Positions 47,249 through 59,652 of a DNA stretch of 64,000 nt are shown piece by piece. The translations under genes and the position numbers were made by a program. The notes beneath the pieces were generated by a model that did not search any database, had not been told where the DNA came from, and worked only from the letters and a program-made list of their open reading frames with translations. Numbering within the stretch: the first letter of the stretch is position 1; every line of letters starts with the position of its first letter. Origin of the DNA: Filobasidium wieringae (Eukaryota; Basidiomycota; Tremellomycetes; Filobasidiales; Filobasidiaceae); contig BCIV01000006.1 of NCBI GenBank assembly GCA_001600055.1, forward strand, positions 620,001 through 684,000, in the 5' to 3' direction.

Positions 47249-48600
47249 CTATCTATAATCTCGCCTTCTCTCGCCTCGGTCGCCTCTAAGATAATCGCTC
47301 CGAACATCCATTTCGTGTCTTCCGCTAGCACCGTTTTCGCGAGATTCGTATCTCTCGTCTAAGGCCCGCATAACCCGCTGTGACTCTCGTTCGTTTCGGC
47401 CCCTGCTGCTCTGAGCGTGTTCTGAATAGTCCCGATCGTCCCGTTGATATGTATCCTGCCTAGCGGATCGCCAATCGACTTGCGGTTCCTCCTTCACCAC
47501 GGTTCGGGATGGGGAACGGCGAAAACCTTCTGCTCTTCTCGATGGGCGATCTTCCCGCGCCGGGGAATAACGATCTCGATACCGGTCTTCCCGATGTCTG
47601 CGAGCATCGAGGTCACGGTGCTCGGATTCCCTCTTAATGTCTCGCCTTGGTATCGCACTGCGATCCTCATTGGGTTCCAACTTGGCCTCAACTCTAGACT
47701 CTTCCCTTTCTTTTCGTTGCTTCTTTTCTTTCTTCCTGGCCACCTTTTCTTCCTTCGTTTCGCCTTCTCGCTTGCGCTTCTTCTTCCCGTCCTTATCCTC
47801 TGATTTTTCCTTTTTAGCTTTCTTCTTCTCTCGCTTTTGTTCACGGATGTAGGCAGCCATAGGATCCTCCTCATCTCCGCGATCGGCATCCGAAGAACCG
47901 TCTGAATCATCTGAGAAGAAACGTATGCATGATAAACAATCGATCAGGCTTTTGAATCGACAATAAGGCTTACCATCTCCACCGATAGTGGGCGGCATCG
48001 CATTATATGTCGGCTCCTCCGCCTCCACCCTTTCTCCTTCAGCATTGGTTTGATCCGGGTGTCTATAACTTCGAACATGGTCCACCCTAAGAGTCCTTCC
48101 AGCAACTTTGGAGCCATTCAGGTTGTCGACAGCTAATACGGTCGATCGTTGATCTTCATACATCAGAAACGAGAAACCCTTCGGTTGATGTGTTTCCCTG
48201 TCCCGTGGCATGTTGATATCAATCACCTCACCGAATCTTTATATGAGAGAGGATCCGATCAATAAAGGATCCAAGTGGGGAGAAGAGTATCGTACCCACT
48301 GCGAAAAAATCTGGATGACATCTCCTTCTGTTGCTTTATATGGGAGACCGCCAACAAAGATGTATGCGGAGTCTAAGCAGCAACATTGTGGTATCTCAGT
48401 AAAGACATCATCACCCGAATCTTCCATATGCTGGCTCACCTTTGTAGTCGTCGTGCCAACTGGCAGAAACTCCATCTCCACCAAGATCTAGCTCTCTCTC
48501 ATTGATCCGGCCAATCTCACGAATAACGCTGAGATAGAAAAAAAAGCTCACTTAAATTACTGGTAGGACTAGAATACAGACGTACAATAACTCACTTCAT
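47249..48600 (-). CDS. IST3: Ist3/Snu17-RBMX2-like spliceosomal RRM protein with RS/RD tail
   Basis: The start is a five-base coding exon, ATGAA at 48600-48596, spliced to C GTT ATT CGT to give MNVIREIGRINEREL, the conserved N-terminus of the family. SWHDDYK follows, then one RRM: RNP2 as AYIFVGGLP and RNP1 as KGFSFLMY. The RRM exon joins at TTT TCG CA|A TTC GGT (FSQFGEVIDINMPRD). The helix RSTVLAVDNLNGSKVAGRTLRVDHV is strongly conserved in Ist3/RBMX2. The C-terminus (about 250 residues) is rich in Arg, Asp, Glu, Lys and Ser, longer than in yeast Ist3 and closer to RBMX2. Ist3 belongs to the RES/SF3b-associated complex that stabilises the activated spliceosome. Stop is at 47249-47251. Confidence 0.87.
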
Positions 48601-49052
48601 TTTTAAGGTTCAAGACACCTATACATCAGCTGCACTGATGCAGTCCTGATGACTTTGAACCAGGAATCTACCTCATACATCCGTACAGCTTACAGGCCTA
48701 TAGTAGGAAAATGGGGTCTCCATCTTTACTCATTTTGAATATGCGTTTTAGTAGCGTTTCAGAATCCGGTAGCTGAAACTTGGATTTTCGCCAATCACCC
48801 TTTGATGCAGTAGAGGCACAAAGGTCACTTCGACCCTTATTCACGTACTACTTTCGTCGTTTCCCTGTCTTTCAAGCCGTTCCAACTGGGTACTGGTTCC
48901 CCTTTAATCTTTCGATTCTTCCTTTGTGTAGACCTTTGATCCTTTGTCTTCAGGAATAAACGCATAGTAGAACGATGTGATGAAGCAAAGTTGTTGAGAA
49001 TCGTTTTTAAGTGCATCAGACTCTACCTTCAGACTTCACAATTTTTAGCATC
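48601..49052. other. Intergenic region, no gene recognised
   Basis: This 452-bp divergent interval lies between the Ist3-like gene and the PA28-like gene. I looked for box C/D or tRNA-like signals and saw none I can support. Both promoters must lie here. Confidence 0.5.
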
Positions 49053-50158
49053 ATGCCATCTTTCGCCAAGCCTCCTTCATTCGCCAATGATGTCGTGTCT
49101 ATGAAAGATGTTTTCGCAGAAGGTGACGCAAGCGATACTTTAAAGGTAAGGAGAGTCTGCGTCTGTGTGGATCATATGGATTTTTTGAGGCGGAGTATCC
49201 CAACCCCCCTGTATCGATTGTAGGAACTGTTGCGGACGGCAAGGCTTCGTGCGCAAGAAGTCTTGAGGAAGGACCTACCTGCACACATCTTGGACATTCA
49301 GTCCTTACTGAACACGGCACAGGACGAATCCTCGCCTTTATGGAAAGGCCATATCAAGCAAGGCTTATTTCTGGCAGAAAACCTCGCCCTAAAGTTTCCA
49401 ACCTGCTCAGAGGAGATGGCGTCACGCACAGACCAGCAAGACGATCTCCGGACGAAGCTGCTCAAGGTATCGCTACAGGACGAATTTGACGATTCGTTAT
49501 TGTCATTCAAAGGAGAGCTGGCAAGCAATACGATTTTGATCCGGATCCTCGATATACTGAACACGTACGTGTCTCCATTAATTGTTGCGGTAACATGAAC
49601 AGTGACGCCCCCGTTCAGTGAAGCCGCGAAAGCGATGTCCTTATTTTGCGATCTTTCATACTGGCTTAGGCTAGAAGAACCTCGAATCGAAGATGGTCAG
49701 TTACGAGATCAGATTCTGTATAGCTTATTTCCTGGCCTGAGTTTGCACTTTCTTCCGCTCGAATTACAGGGAACACTTTCGGTGTGGAAATCCAGGAACA
49801 CCTTCGGGAGAGGATCAAGGCAGGACGCCAACAGTGTATCAAAGCATTCGGGGTGGGCCGGGAACACTATACCGATAGGTTGAGTTTTGGTAGATTCTGG
49901 AACAGGTATCCTAATATACACGACCATGCAGTACGTTATGCATGATCCTATAACCACAACAGCGAGAAGCTAAACAGAAATGGTATCATACAGCAAGCTA
50001 TTGCCAATTCTGACCGTTTTGATTACACCTTGGCCATGGCATCTTTAAAGGATCTCAAGGAGAGGGAAACCGAGGTCCTGCTGAGTATGAAGCTCAACTG
50101 GACCAAGATACACGATCCTAAGAACAACAACGGAGGTGCCGGTGCGATGATGTCGTAG
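49053..50158 (+). CDS. PA28-type proteasome activator (REG/PSME3-like)
   Basis: The ATG is at 49053 (MPSFAKPPSFANDVV) and the TAG at 50156-50158, with four or five introns. The N-terminal helix (ELLRTARLRAQEVLRKDLPAHILDIQSLL) matches the first PA28 helix. The diagnostic segment near 49670-49690 joins across an intron as YWLRLEEPRIEDG + NTFGVEIQEHLRERI. This corresponds to the conserved PRIEDGNNFGVxVQE activation-loop region of the PA28 family. The C-terminus (RFDYTLAMASLKDLKERETEVLLSMKLNWTKIHD) resembles the last helix. PA28/11S rings cap the 20S proteasome and open its gate without ATP. The closest animal type is probably the nuclear gamma form, as expected for a single-gene ancestor. Some exon junctions around 49885-50000 are approximate. 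Confidence 0.8.
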
Positions 50159-50269
50159 GCAGCTACATTGGGTTGTGTCTTGAATATGAATGTGATTACA
50201 GACGCGCCTAAGCAACGCCAACGCCCTTCGAAGGATACAACCAAAATTAGACTTTTCAACTCGCATAGA

Positions 50270-53200
50270 TTATGGCGCAGGCTGTGTGGTGGACACTCCT
50301 TCTCCCATCCTTGTCTGATTGCAAAATACCCAAGTTAGCTTTTGACTGTCATCGTCTTGACCGAATTCGACTCACGAAGACCCTTGCGCTCTGAAGCATT
50401 GCTTTCATGTCCAGATGAGCTATCCGATCTGGACCGAGTTGACCGGGCGATAATGCTCCGTTGTACACAGTTGCTGGGTCATTGACGAGGGCCGAGTGAA
50501 TGGTTTGAGATAGCCAGTAGAAAGGCAACGCTTCTATAATCGAGGGTTCCAGCGCAGATTCCAGATGCGATTCAGTCTTTGGCTCACCTTCATAAAACAT
50601 CAATCTACCTGGAGTTGGGGGCGCTGAGCTTTCGTTAGTCGGGGTCCGTAAGCTCTGAGAGCAAGGTGTATCCTCGAATTCCCCCTTGCTGTTTGAGCGG
50701 GATTGAGTGAATGAAGGTGTCGAGCTTTGATTGGATCCAGAAGTAGTGGAGGAAGGGGACGGAGCGGATGCGAAACACAGGGAGTCAAAGTCCCAGCCTT
50801 GACGCCACTAACAGTTGCATAAGAATCAGCGACAGAACTCCTTCGAAAGCCATGAAGATTACTACTCACTTTGTACAACGCGTTTCCGTATGCTTTCACC
50901 AACGCAACCATCAATTTCCCACTTGCGAACCGCGACGGAACGAAACCCCAATGTTCTGCGATATCGATCGCTTCTGAATTACTTCTCGCGAGTAACAACA
51001 AACCTCTCAATAGACTGATGGCCATGACCAGCCGTCCAAACATGCCAAAGTCACTTCGTAGCAGTATGGAAGACATGCTTGAAGGCGTGACGAACCCGGG
51101 CGTTGCGTATGCCGTCGATTGGGTAGTGAAGTGTTCTCGCATAGCAGCATCCAGTGTAATTGGCGAGTAGGCCATAAGCGCTTGCTGCCATGCCTCGGCA
51201 GTGGCCGCTTGCCATATACAATCGGGAGCGGGAAGAGGCATAAAGGCCATATCTTTAGGCGAAAGGACCGGAACACTGCCCGTCTCAATCACGCTCAAAG
51301 TGTCAAACAGATACAGCATCCAAGCGATTCGGCGTTGAGTCTCAAGTTTGATCCACTCTTTCCAAACGGTATTGAGGCTGACGTTGGGGTCCGGCAGGAT
51401 CAAGCTGGCATACAGTGCAGAATGGGGCCGTTTGAAATCAAACAAGCCAGCTTTTCTTGCTCCAGGTATGGCCAGCTGGATCTCGACGTATCCTATGAGG
51501 CGCTGGTGACCGGAAGTGCTAAACAGGAAAGGACTGGCAAAGATGATTAGGGCCTAGAGACGCGAGCATTGATCAGCATTGCCGTTCCGCAGAGGCCGCA
51601 TGGGTACCTACCTGGATGGTGCCTGTAAGCATTCCCCCAGAATCTTGCTCCACGCTAATTTTGTCGAACATCTGTAAATTAATCGAGACACCATGAGTAT
51701 CTGGAGATCGTTCTAATCGTGAAGGAAGCTACTTACTCGCCGCAGCATTACGCGCTTTGCATCAGCGATGATCTATCAGAAGACCCCCTCCGTCAGATAC
51801 TCGATGTTTAGAGCTTGTCATCATAACTTACAGGTTTCGTATCTTCAAACCGCTTTTCTTCTTCATTGGGCTCGTCCTCCAAAAGCTCAATCTGCGGAGC
51901 GGCGCCATCGGGAGCAAGGATACTATGACCTTGAGCCCAGTACTGTCTATCGAGGTTTCGCAGGGTGGAAGCCATTTCTTTGCTCAGGTGCCGCCTCGTC
52001 CCGTCTCCGGCGATAGAGGAATGCCGTGGGCTTCCGACTACCGCCATAGCGAAAGTCAAACCAGGCGCGCCGTGTCGAAAATTAAAGGTAGGAAGATGCA
52101 CGATTGGAACATGCGCAAGTAGGGTGTAAGCACATTGCTGTGCAATCTTTCCTAGCGTTTTGACGGAAGGCAGACCCCAGTGAGTCACCTCGTAGCAGCC
52201 TTTGAACCGATCTAGAGGTACACTGCGAGAAGGAATTCATCCACGTCAGTGATTCTATGCGTGGTCATTGAGCGAAAAACCAACTGACTAGAAAGGGTCC
52301 GTCGGATCGGCTTCTTTCCCTCCTCGCCTCATTTTTTCCATCCCCTGAACTCGTAATAATGGCAATTCCGCCCAAGGTGTCGAATGCGAAACAGCACATG
52401 CGGGGAAGTGGGACCATCCTTCTGGTTCTTCGAAAGTTTGACCCCATTCTGGAGCCTCGATCGCAGGGAAATAGGCAGAGATATCGAATGGGGAGTCATC
52501 CGCCCGAGGGGAGAGAAATGGTTCCTATGTGATCATACCGGATCGATTTAATGATGATTCGACGATGATCAAAGATACGAGCTTACCCAGTTCTCGACAC
52601 CTGATGAGTTGAACCCGGTCGGCGTGTGAGCCAGTATCAGACTATTCCCCGAATTCAGGTCCGTCGATCTCAATTTCGATCTTCCAGCGGATCCGTTTAT
52701 ATGGTTGTGCGTGGGATACGTATGGCCCACCTGCCCGTCCCCACCAAAAGGTATCGGTGGCCAAATCACATTCCCATTCACATCTTCCCTTTTGAGCGCA
52801 AAGTCGCTAGGTCCTGCTTCCACGGGAGTCGGGACTCGCTCTTTATGCATAGCGTATGCCATAGACAAAAGAGCAGCGGCATGTTCAATACTCTGAGGCA
52901 CTGGCTGCACTGGGTCGCTTGCTCCATTTCCGTTCATGTCCCCGTTACCAGTTTGATGAACGTGATGATCCTGCTGCATCAAGGATGAATCGGCTAAGGG
53001 CATTCCAGTAGATGAGAACATGTTCCATGGTAAATGCCCTCCTAAATCGGGATGCAGAGTGGATAGGTCTCGGGGAAGGACTTGATCAGGATTGATCAGA
53101 TTGAGATGAGGGAGCACTCCATCCTGTTCGTTCGCATTTCTGCACTTGAGCGAGGGGTCGATCTGGCTGGATATCCCGTCCGACTGCGGGTACACTCCCC

Positions 53201-53876
53201 CAGCCGCGGCTGCAGCAGCGAACAGGCTCGTGTCGAAACCGTCTCGTAGCGACGGATCCACCATTAGATTCGCGTTATCGAAAGAATCCTTCCTAGGTCT
53301 TTGAGCTGGTGGTAAATCTGTATCCTCATCGCCTGAATCTGAGTACCGTTCCGAACGTTTTCCAGTCCGGCGAGTTGCAGTTGCACTAGATTCTCTTCGA
53401 CTGTGTGAAGCGGAGATGAGAGCGTTAGCTGCTGCAGTTGCGTCCGATTCTTGAAATTCGTCGGAGTGACATCTCCTCTTGTGCCGTAGAAGAACATCGC
53501 TGAAAGATGGAACAAAAATTCCATTCGATCCATTAATACTGAGATCTTTGGTGGCAGGGAGGAGCGTACGAACCTTCTTGCAAACGACTTGGTACACAAA
53601 TTGCAACCAAAAGGTTTCTCGGATGTATCTGCGCACACAAACAATACATCGTCAACTAAGCAGCTTGAGGCTGTGAAATGTGAAGCTGTGTGAGCTGAAC
53701 TCACGTTTTCGCTCATGTCTTCTCAAATACTGCGAGACGATGTGTAGATCTCAGTGATGACTCAAAATGCGCCTTGGGCCATGCAATATACTGACCTCGA
53801 GCCTGCTGTATCGCTTCGAGCAGACTGAACAAGGATGTGTCTCCTTCGGTAAACCATCTGATCCTAATCCTCTCAT
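50270..53876 (-). CDS. C2H2 zinc-finger transcription factor with fungal-specific TF domain
   Basis: The start ATG is at 53876. Short exons join to give two tandem C2H2 fingers: CSVCSKRYSRLEYLRRHERKH, then the linker TSEKPF, then CNLCTKSFARSDVLLRHKRRCH. A disordered region of about 350 residues with a poly-Ala run follows (53640-52570). The C-terminal half (52190-50350) is the helical domain found in fungal transcription factors: AHVPIVHLPTF, then KLETQRRIAWMLYLFDTLSVIE and LPLPAPDCIWQAATAEAW. The last exon is short: GTC TTC|ACA AGG ATG, ending at the TAA at 50270-50272. Proteins with two N-terminal C2H2 fingers and this domain include Klf1/Rsv-like regulators of stress or stationary-phase genes; target genes cannot be inferred. 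It is convergent with the PA28-like gene. Confidence 0.85.
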
Positions 53877-54165
53877 GATCTGTTTGATTCCAGCGTACAG
53901 TGCGAGGTACTCGAGAGAGAGTATCACAAGTGCGTGTGTCTATTCTTTGTGAAAGCCAAGGTGGCTAGCTGTAAGCCAGTGCGAGGCCGAGCGAGCGTAT
54001 GCGCTGTGGTAGGGGCAGAGCAAGGGAACGAGCAAGAAAGGTGGAGGCCAGGTAGAAGATGGGAAGTCATCAGGAGATAACAACCGAGCTGGGGTGGAGG
54101 CAAGGGCATGATGCGCATAGAAATACGCGTGGGAAAGCATACGATCAACACGTTAATTAGCATGA

Positions 54166-57100
54166 TCATGGTCGCCGAGGCGATCGGTCTTCCATCCGAT
54201 GGGGTCGTTGCTTAGACCTCGAACGGTAACGTCTCCGTGAGTCTCGATCATAGCGAGAGTCGTAGGAATCGTAAGTAGACAAAGAGTTGTACGACGAGTA
54301 GGACCTAGATCTTGTCCTTCGGTGGGGTGATAGCTGCCTGGAATCGCCTCGGTCAGCGAATCTTGCATGTGACGACGCGTAAGGACCGCGGTCTGGATAC
54401 GGTGGGCTGCCATATGTATCTCTTGACTGGGGAGCGGCTCGAGCTTCGTTTCGCGATGGGGACCGGCTCCTATCTCTTCTCCCATATGTATCTCTGTCCG
54501 GCGTCCTTTCGTTCCAATATCGCCGTCCATAATCGCGCGTTCGAGACCTGCTCCTGCTCCTCATCCTTCCCGTCCTTTCTCTTTCTCTCACAGTCTGTCT
54601 ATCTCTGCTATCATATCCAACCCTCGAAGTTCCATAGTCCCTCCTCTGATACGGAGACCTGCTTCTCCCACGTTCGTACCCATACCCATCCCGTCGTGGA
54701 GAGTAATAAGAGCTCCCCGCTTCAGCCCCAGTTCCGACTCTCCCTTCTCCCTGTGTAACTTCATTTTCCCTTGGCCTCGGATCTGGACTTCTTGAACGAT
54801 ATGTCTCCCTGTCTCTACAATTTCTGTGATTTTGATTAGGTTCCGGGTAAGGGTTAGAAACAGTTCGATCCCGGTTGTTCTCGTATCTAACCTCGGAGCG
54901 CGTACGGGTCGTAGCATTGATTTGGGATCGTGTCTGAGATTTTGTTTGTGGCTGAGATTGTTCTGAGGTTCGGGGGGAACGGCGCCATGGGTTGTCTTTT
55001 GCGGGTTCCTTCAGATGCTCTCGGCTTCTGGATGGTGATCGAGAATACCGCGTATGGCTAGGTCCAGCTTCTGTCGAGGCTGGCAATCGTCCCTGCTTCA
55101 GATCTCTGCCCGTACCTCGATCCGGCGTACGAGGGGTTCCTTCTCGTTGGGGCCGGTCCGAATTTATAGGAGAAGAACCCCGCTCGCGAGCAGCTCCTTC
55201 TTCAGCTAGACCTGTCTGCAGCCCATGATCGATTGCTACTCCTCTCTCATCTAACGCTAGCATTCCTCGTCTGATCCAGTACAAGACATGGAGAGGGCTG
55301 TTGAACCAGTGTTCGTAGTCGGGGTGAGAAGGTGGTAATGAAGGAGCGCTATGGGACGAGGCGTCTAGGTTGGGCAGATCTGATGCATTGTTGAGCAGGT
55401 TTCGTTGCCATAGGCTAGCAATCTCCCAATCTCGCTTGCCATCTGCTTTCTTGCTCAAAGCAGGAAGAGAAAGGTCTCGACCAACGATATGCTCCCAGCC
55501 TTTCTCCGCATCTGCCTTGGTAAAAGAAGCAGAGACGTCGGGCATGAGACCTCCCGAAGCGATCCAGGCGGGTACGTGTAGGACATCCGATAACTCGGAA
55601 AGGATCCCTACGATTGCCAAGAGGGATGCGTCGATGCTAGTCTTCATTGGCCGGCCGTCTTGTATGGCTTCATAATATCCAACAGCACTCGAGCCGAAGC
55701 TAGCTGATAGAATGGCAACGCGTTCCTTGAAGGCGGCCTGCATATCTTCTTTCGTGTCATCAAACGTCCTTTCATCCCCCTTCAAGCTGATTTCGTGCGC
55801 ATGCGCTGCTTTGCTCACAAAGGCAATATCTCGCTCTTTGTGTTCAATCTCGTAGGCAGGTAAGGGTACATGATTCCAAGGCTGAGAACCAGACTTGGCA
55901 GTCTCCCCGACAGAGTCGTCCAAGAGTAGTGTGTTGAAAATTTGAGGTGAAAAGTAAGGGTCCGGGTCTCGAATCTTGTGAACGCCATTAGGGTTATCGT
56001 GAGTATCTTCGAATGCGGTAAGGATTTTGGTAAGATCTTTCGATGTTCGAGATTTCTTGCCTGATTTGGAAAGAATCAGTCTATATCTCAAGGACAATCG
56101 TGGCTCTTATGTATCTTACCGAAATCTATTGCGGACAGTCCCAAGCTGGTCCTGTCCCAGATCCCCAACAACCGACCTGGCCGGTCACCTGGACGAGTCT
56201 TTGTCCACTGCACTTCTGAGCGACTTTTGACTGACTTGACTGGCGAAAACGTATCCGAGTGCGTCCCGAAAGCTGTCGCCACCATGCCCCATACATTCTC
56301 AGGCTGGGCACTACTCCATACGAAAGCTTCGTATGGTCGCATCCGTTCCAAACCTTGTTCGTCATCCCCGTTAGGTTCTCTACCGGTCTTCGTGAGTTTT
56401 CCGGTAGCATCATACGTGACACGAGACTGTTTACCAGGAGCCATGAGATAATCCAAAAACGAAGGCAAAAATGGCCGTTTGTGACTGGTACAGACGAGTG
56501 TTAGTCCATACGGCATGTCCTAATCGCCTTCCTTGATACATACGTCGACCTGTTCCTCCCCTTTCCATGTTTGCTCCTGACTACCAGGCATCCATTCAAA
56601 TCTAATACCAAAAGCTTTCTCTGTTCGGGTGGGACGTCGGTGAATTCTGACATCCGACTGGTATACTCGCAAGCCGCCATGGAAGCGATCTCAAAGTACT
56701 CCTCATTCGGTACCGTGTGAGTATTGAGTTTGGCTCGGACAGCATCACTGATGTCAAAAGCTGTACCGTCTTCGTATAATCGGAAAGGATGCTTCAAGGA
56801 ATGAGGTACGTAAATCGATTCTCCTATGGGTTGGAACCGACGTTCCAAAGGGATAGGCTGATTCCCAGGAGGGATTTCCGAAGGCGGATCGCCCTCCCTG
56901 TCACTTTCTGATCCAGGCTGATCGTCCTCTTGGGGAAGGGCCTGCCTTCGAGTGCCATCCGCCGTAGCATTGGTAGATTGAGTGGTCGACGCTCCCTTCC
57001 TCTTCTTCCTCTTCTCGGTCGATTTCTTCCCCGATGACTCTCCTTCCGTGCCCTTCTTTCCCTTCCGCTTACTATTCGATAGTTCCGTTATGATCCCATC

Positions 57101-58675
57101 CCTATTCGTATCTTCCTTCTCTTTCTCAAAGCCCGCTTGAATCGACCTCTCCACCTTGACGTGTACCTGCACGGTAGAGGACGGCCCGACTTCCATCCTC
57201 ATTTCTTCCTCCTCGACCCTCCTTTTCTCCTTCTTCTGGCTCATAAGCTTCTCCCTCAACTCCCGCATCCGATCTTCAGAAGTATCTATGGCCATTTCCT
57301 TTCGTCTTTCCGCCTCTTGAACAACGAGAGTTGAGCTGGCAATAGGGGTTGCAGGAGGAAAGAGCGCGTCTTCCACTTGCATTTCCTCTTCCGTGAAATT
57401 CCTGCTCCTTCCACTTTCAATAGGGACCGACTTGGGCTGTTCTTGGGCTTGTTCCCGTTCCAATTCGAATTCTCGCTTTACGATCTGAGGAGGTGAGCTG
57501 GTATGGATTCCCCTTACTTGCCCGACCGAGTGCATTCTCCCCGTACTAGTGCCCACACTATCGGTCGAGTTTGATTTTCCCTTCTTGATCGGTACGTTCG
57601 ATTCAATAGGGGTCAAACGGGGCAGCGAAGGGATAGAGACCATTTGGTCAAGCGATTGCAGCTCAGACTGGGGTTGGGTCGGTAATAGGGGTTCCTGTCG
57701 CACAATCTCCTCCCTGACTGGCGATAGAGGTGGAGGAGTATCCGGTTCGTAATCGTCCATCGAACGGTCAAGTATAGGAGAAGCAATCCGAACCTCTTGC
57801 TCTGATTCTTCCTGTACCCCCGAAGTCTCCCGAACCTCGCAGTCGGGACTGTCCGACTGAGTACCACTAGTCTCATTCAACCCATCTGACCTCCCTGCTG
57901 TCCCTTCCACATCGTTCCGAAGCAAAAGCTCTTCTACCCCTATTCGCCTAGCCAGCCCCACTCCCCCAATTCCCCTTTCCTCCTCCACCTTGCCATCCCC
58001 AGACCCTCCGGCTGTTTGAGGTACCAAGCGAGATGTACTCCTCATCTTTGCCTTGGCGACGAAAGCCGCTAGGGCGATGGTAGGGGACACCAAGGGTTGA
58101 GTTTCGGCCGTATCGATTCGAGCTAGAAGGGATTGGACGCTAGGCAGGGAGACATATTGGGTTTCAGATCCATCCATTTGATCCTCTTCACTGGACTGGT
58201 TGGCTAATTCTTGTTCTCCGTTAGATTCCGATCCCAGAGGAGAACCAGTCATGTTGATTTCTTGACCGAACATCTCGATTTCCTCACGGACCCATCCAGA
58301 CGAGTCCCGAGCAGCATCGCCCGATTCAGAGAGATAGACCTCGAAAGTCGCACTGACACCGGAACCGGGTTGGATTTCCTCATTCTCTTCTTCACCTTCG
58401 TAGAAACCGGTAGTAGCGGACTGATCCGACCGAATGGAAGAAGAATGGATAGGAGGGATCACGAGTCCCAACCGGGAAGCTAATTTCGATCTCCTTTCAC
58501 CCTCTTGAGATTGCGAATCCGGCTGAGAAGAACGGGTCTGGGAAGATTGAGCGGGTTTAGAAAGCGAAGAGGTGAGGTTGATCAAGGGGGAAGAAGAGTT
58601 TCGGTTTCGGTACCCTAGGATAGGAATCTGACCTTGTTTTGTTGTTTTTGGAAGATGGATGGTAGAACTGCTCAT
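54166..58675 (-). CDS. FCP1/NIF-like phosphatase-domain protein with RS-rich tail
   Basis: The start ATG is at 58675 and the TGA at 54166-54168. The first 640 residues are disordered, acidic and Ser-rich. The FCP1-homology (HAD) domain begins LLVLDLNGCLVVRSKHGKG and continues over a clean splice (TCG AC|T CAC AAA CGG) to LPSFLDYLM, YEAFVWSSAQPENVWGM, LLGIWDRTSLGL and KKSRTSKDL. It ends NTLLLDDSVGETAKSGSQPWNHVPLPAYE. In active FCP/SCP phosphatases the nucleophile motif is DxDx(T/V). Here it reads D-L-N-G-C: the first Asp remains, the second is Asn and the Thr is Cys. The last 300 residues are rich in Arg-Ser and Arg-Asp repeats, as in splicing-associated proteins. CTD or splicing-factor binding is a reasonable inference, but catalysis is doubtful. 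Confidence 0.82.
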
Positions 58676-58737
58676 ATCAGCAAGTACTGCGATCAGGGAA
58701 CAGGCTTATTCTATAAATTGTGACTGATGGAATTCGC

Positions 58738-59004
58738 TCACCCGTTCTTGCCCAATTTGTTCAGCTGCGCGGTAACATTCCCTACCAACCCTTCCGACCT
58801 CTTAGCATCTCGCAAAGACTGTCTGTCTTGATTCAGATCCTCATACATCCTTCTTTCGGACCATGCTCTTTCTCTATTCTCCTGATCATTGTAGGAGGAA
58901 GGGACGGACATAGTTCTACGAATATGAACAAGGTTCGGTTTTGTCCGTAATGAATGCCCCAGTCGACCAAATTGAGCAGGTCTAACCCTAGAGGAGAGGT
59001 TCAT
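58738..59004 (-). CDS. Small hypothetical protein, possibly mitochondrial (88 aa)
   Basis: I do not recognise this gene. A single exon from the ATG at 59004 to the TGA at 58738-58740 encodes 88 residues. The first 30 are rich in Arg, Ser and hydrophobics with no acidic residue (MNLSSRVRPAQFGRLGHSLRTK), typical of a mitochondrial presequence. The rest is charged and helical (NRERAWSERRMYEDLNQDRQSLRDAKR). It lies 62 bp upstream of the FCP1-like gene on the same strand. It differs from the ATPase inhibitor IF1, which I considered. It could also be a chance frame, though its composition argues for coding. Confidence 0.5.
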   Translation of the reverse strand: MNLSSRVRPAQFGRLGHSLRTKPNLVHIRRTMSVPSSYNDQENRERAWSERRMYEDLNQDRQSLRDAKRSEGLVGNVTAQLNKLGKNG

Positions 59005-59652
59005 TCACCGATCAGTAGATATAGCCTCCGTTATGCTATGACCATCAGCGTTCCATGCTGATTTAGCGAGGGCGAGGCAGTTCAGTACGAACAATGAAAT
59101 GAGAAATTAGAAATAATGAAGCTGTTGAGGGAAATGCAGATAACGCGGAATGCCGTATGCGTTGTTCTGATGGGAGAATGCATGGAAAACTGGTCATCCT
59201 GTAGTCCAAGCTCTATCTAATGTTTCACGTGACGGCGCGATTTCCCTACAAAGAACGAGAAAATCAATCGTCTTTCCTCTTCTTCAGTTTCTGGTGTAAA
59301 TCTCCCGAACCTAACTCCAGCAATCCGCCAACTGCTAGCTTCACATTGTGAGTATCCAACCTCTCTTCGTGACTCCATCCACCTCCTCGTCGTCTGGCAA
59401 CCTCTCAAGTGGAAACACACGTATCATGATGAACACATAGATGACGAGACTTACGCCCCACGTGCCCTCATTTTGAGTGGATCGAGGGGCCTGCAGATAC
59501 TCTTGAATTAGTTTGGCGATTAATATATTCTGAATATACGTGCTGCTCTTGCGGTTGCTTGATGACGACGAGGAGCTGAGGATCGAAAGTGTTGAAGACG
59601 ATCGGGTTACTTACCTCGTTTTCTTTGACCTTGCAGATTCACACCTTTCAAG
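59005..59652. other. Intergenic region between small protein and PDCD2-like gene
   Basis: This divergent 648-bp interval has no gene I can support. A 67-codon minus-strand frame at 59217-59420 has no homologous features. The 3' part probably holds the promoter and 5' UTR of the downstream PDCD2-like gene. Confidence 0.5.

Noticed and set aside
48601..49052. Possible box C/D snoRNA (CTGATGA near 48648)
   Set aside because: No D box or terminal stem at suitable spacing was seen.
59217..59420. 67-codon minus-strand frame
   Set aside because: Odd composition, no conserved motif, and it lies in the presumed promoter/5' UTR of the PDCD2-like gene.
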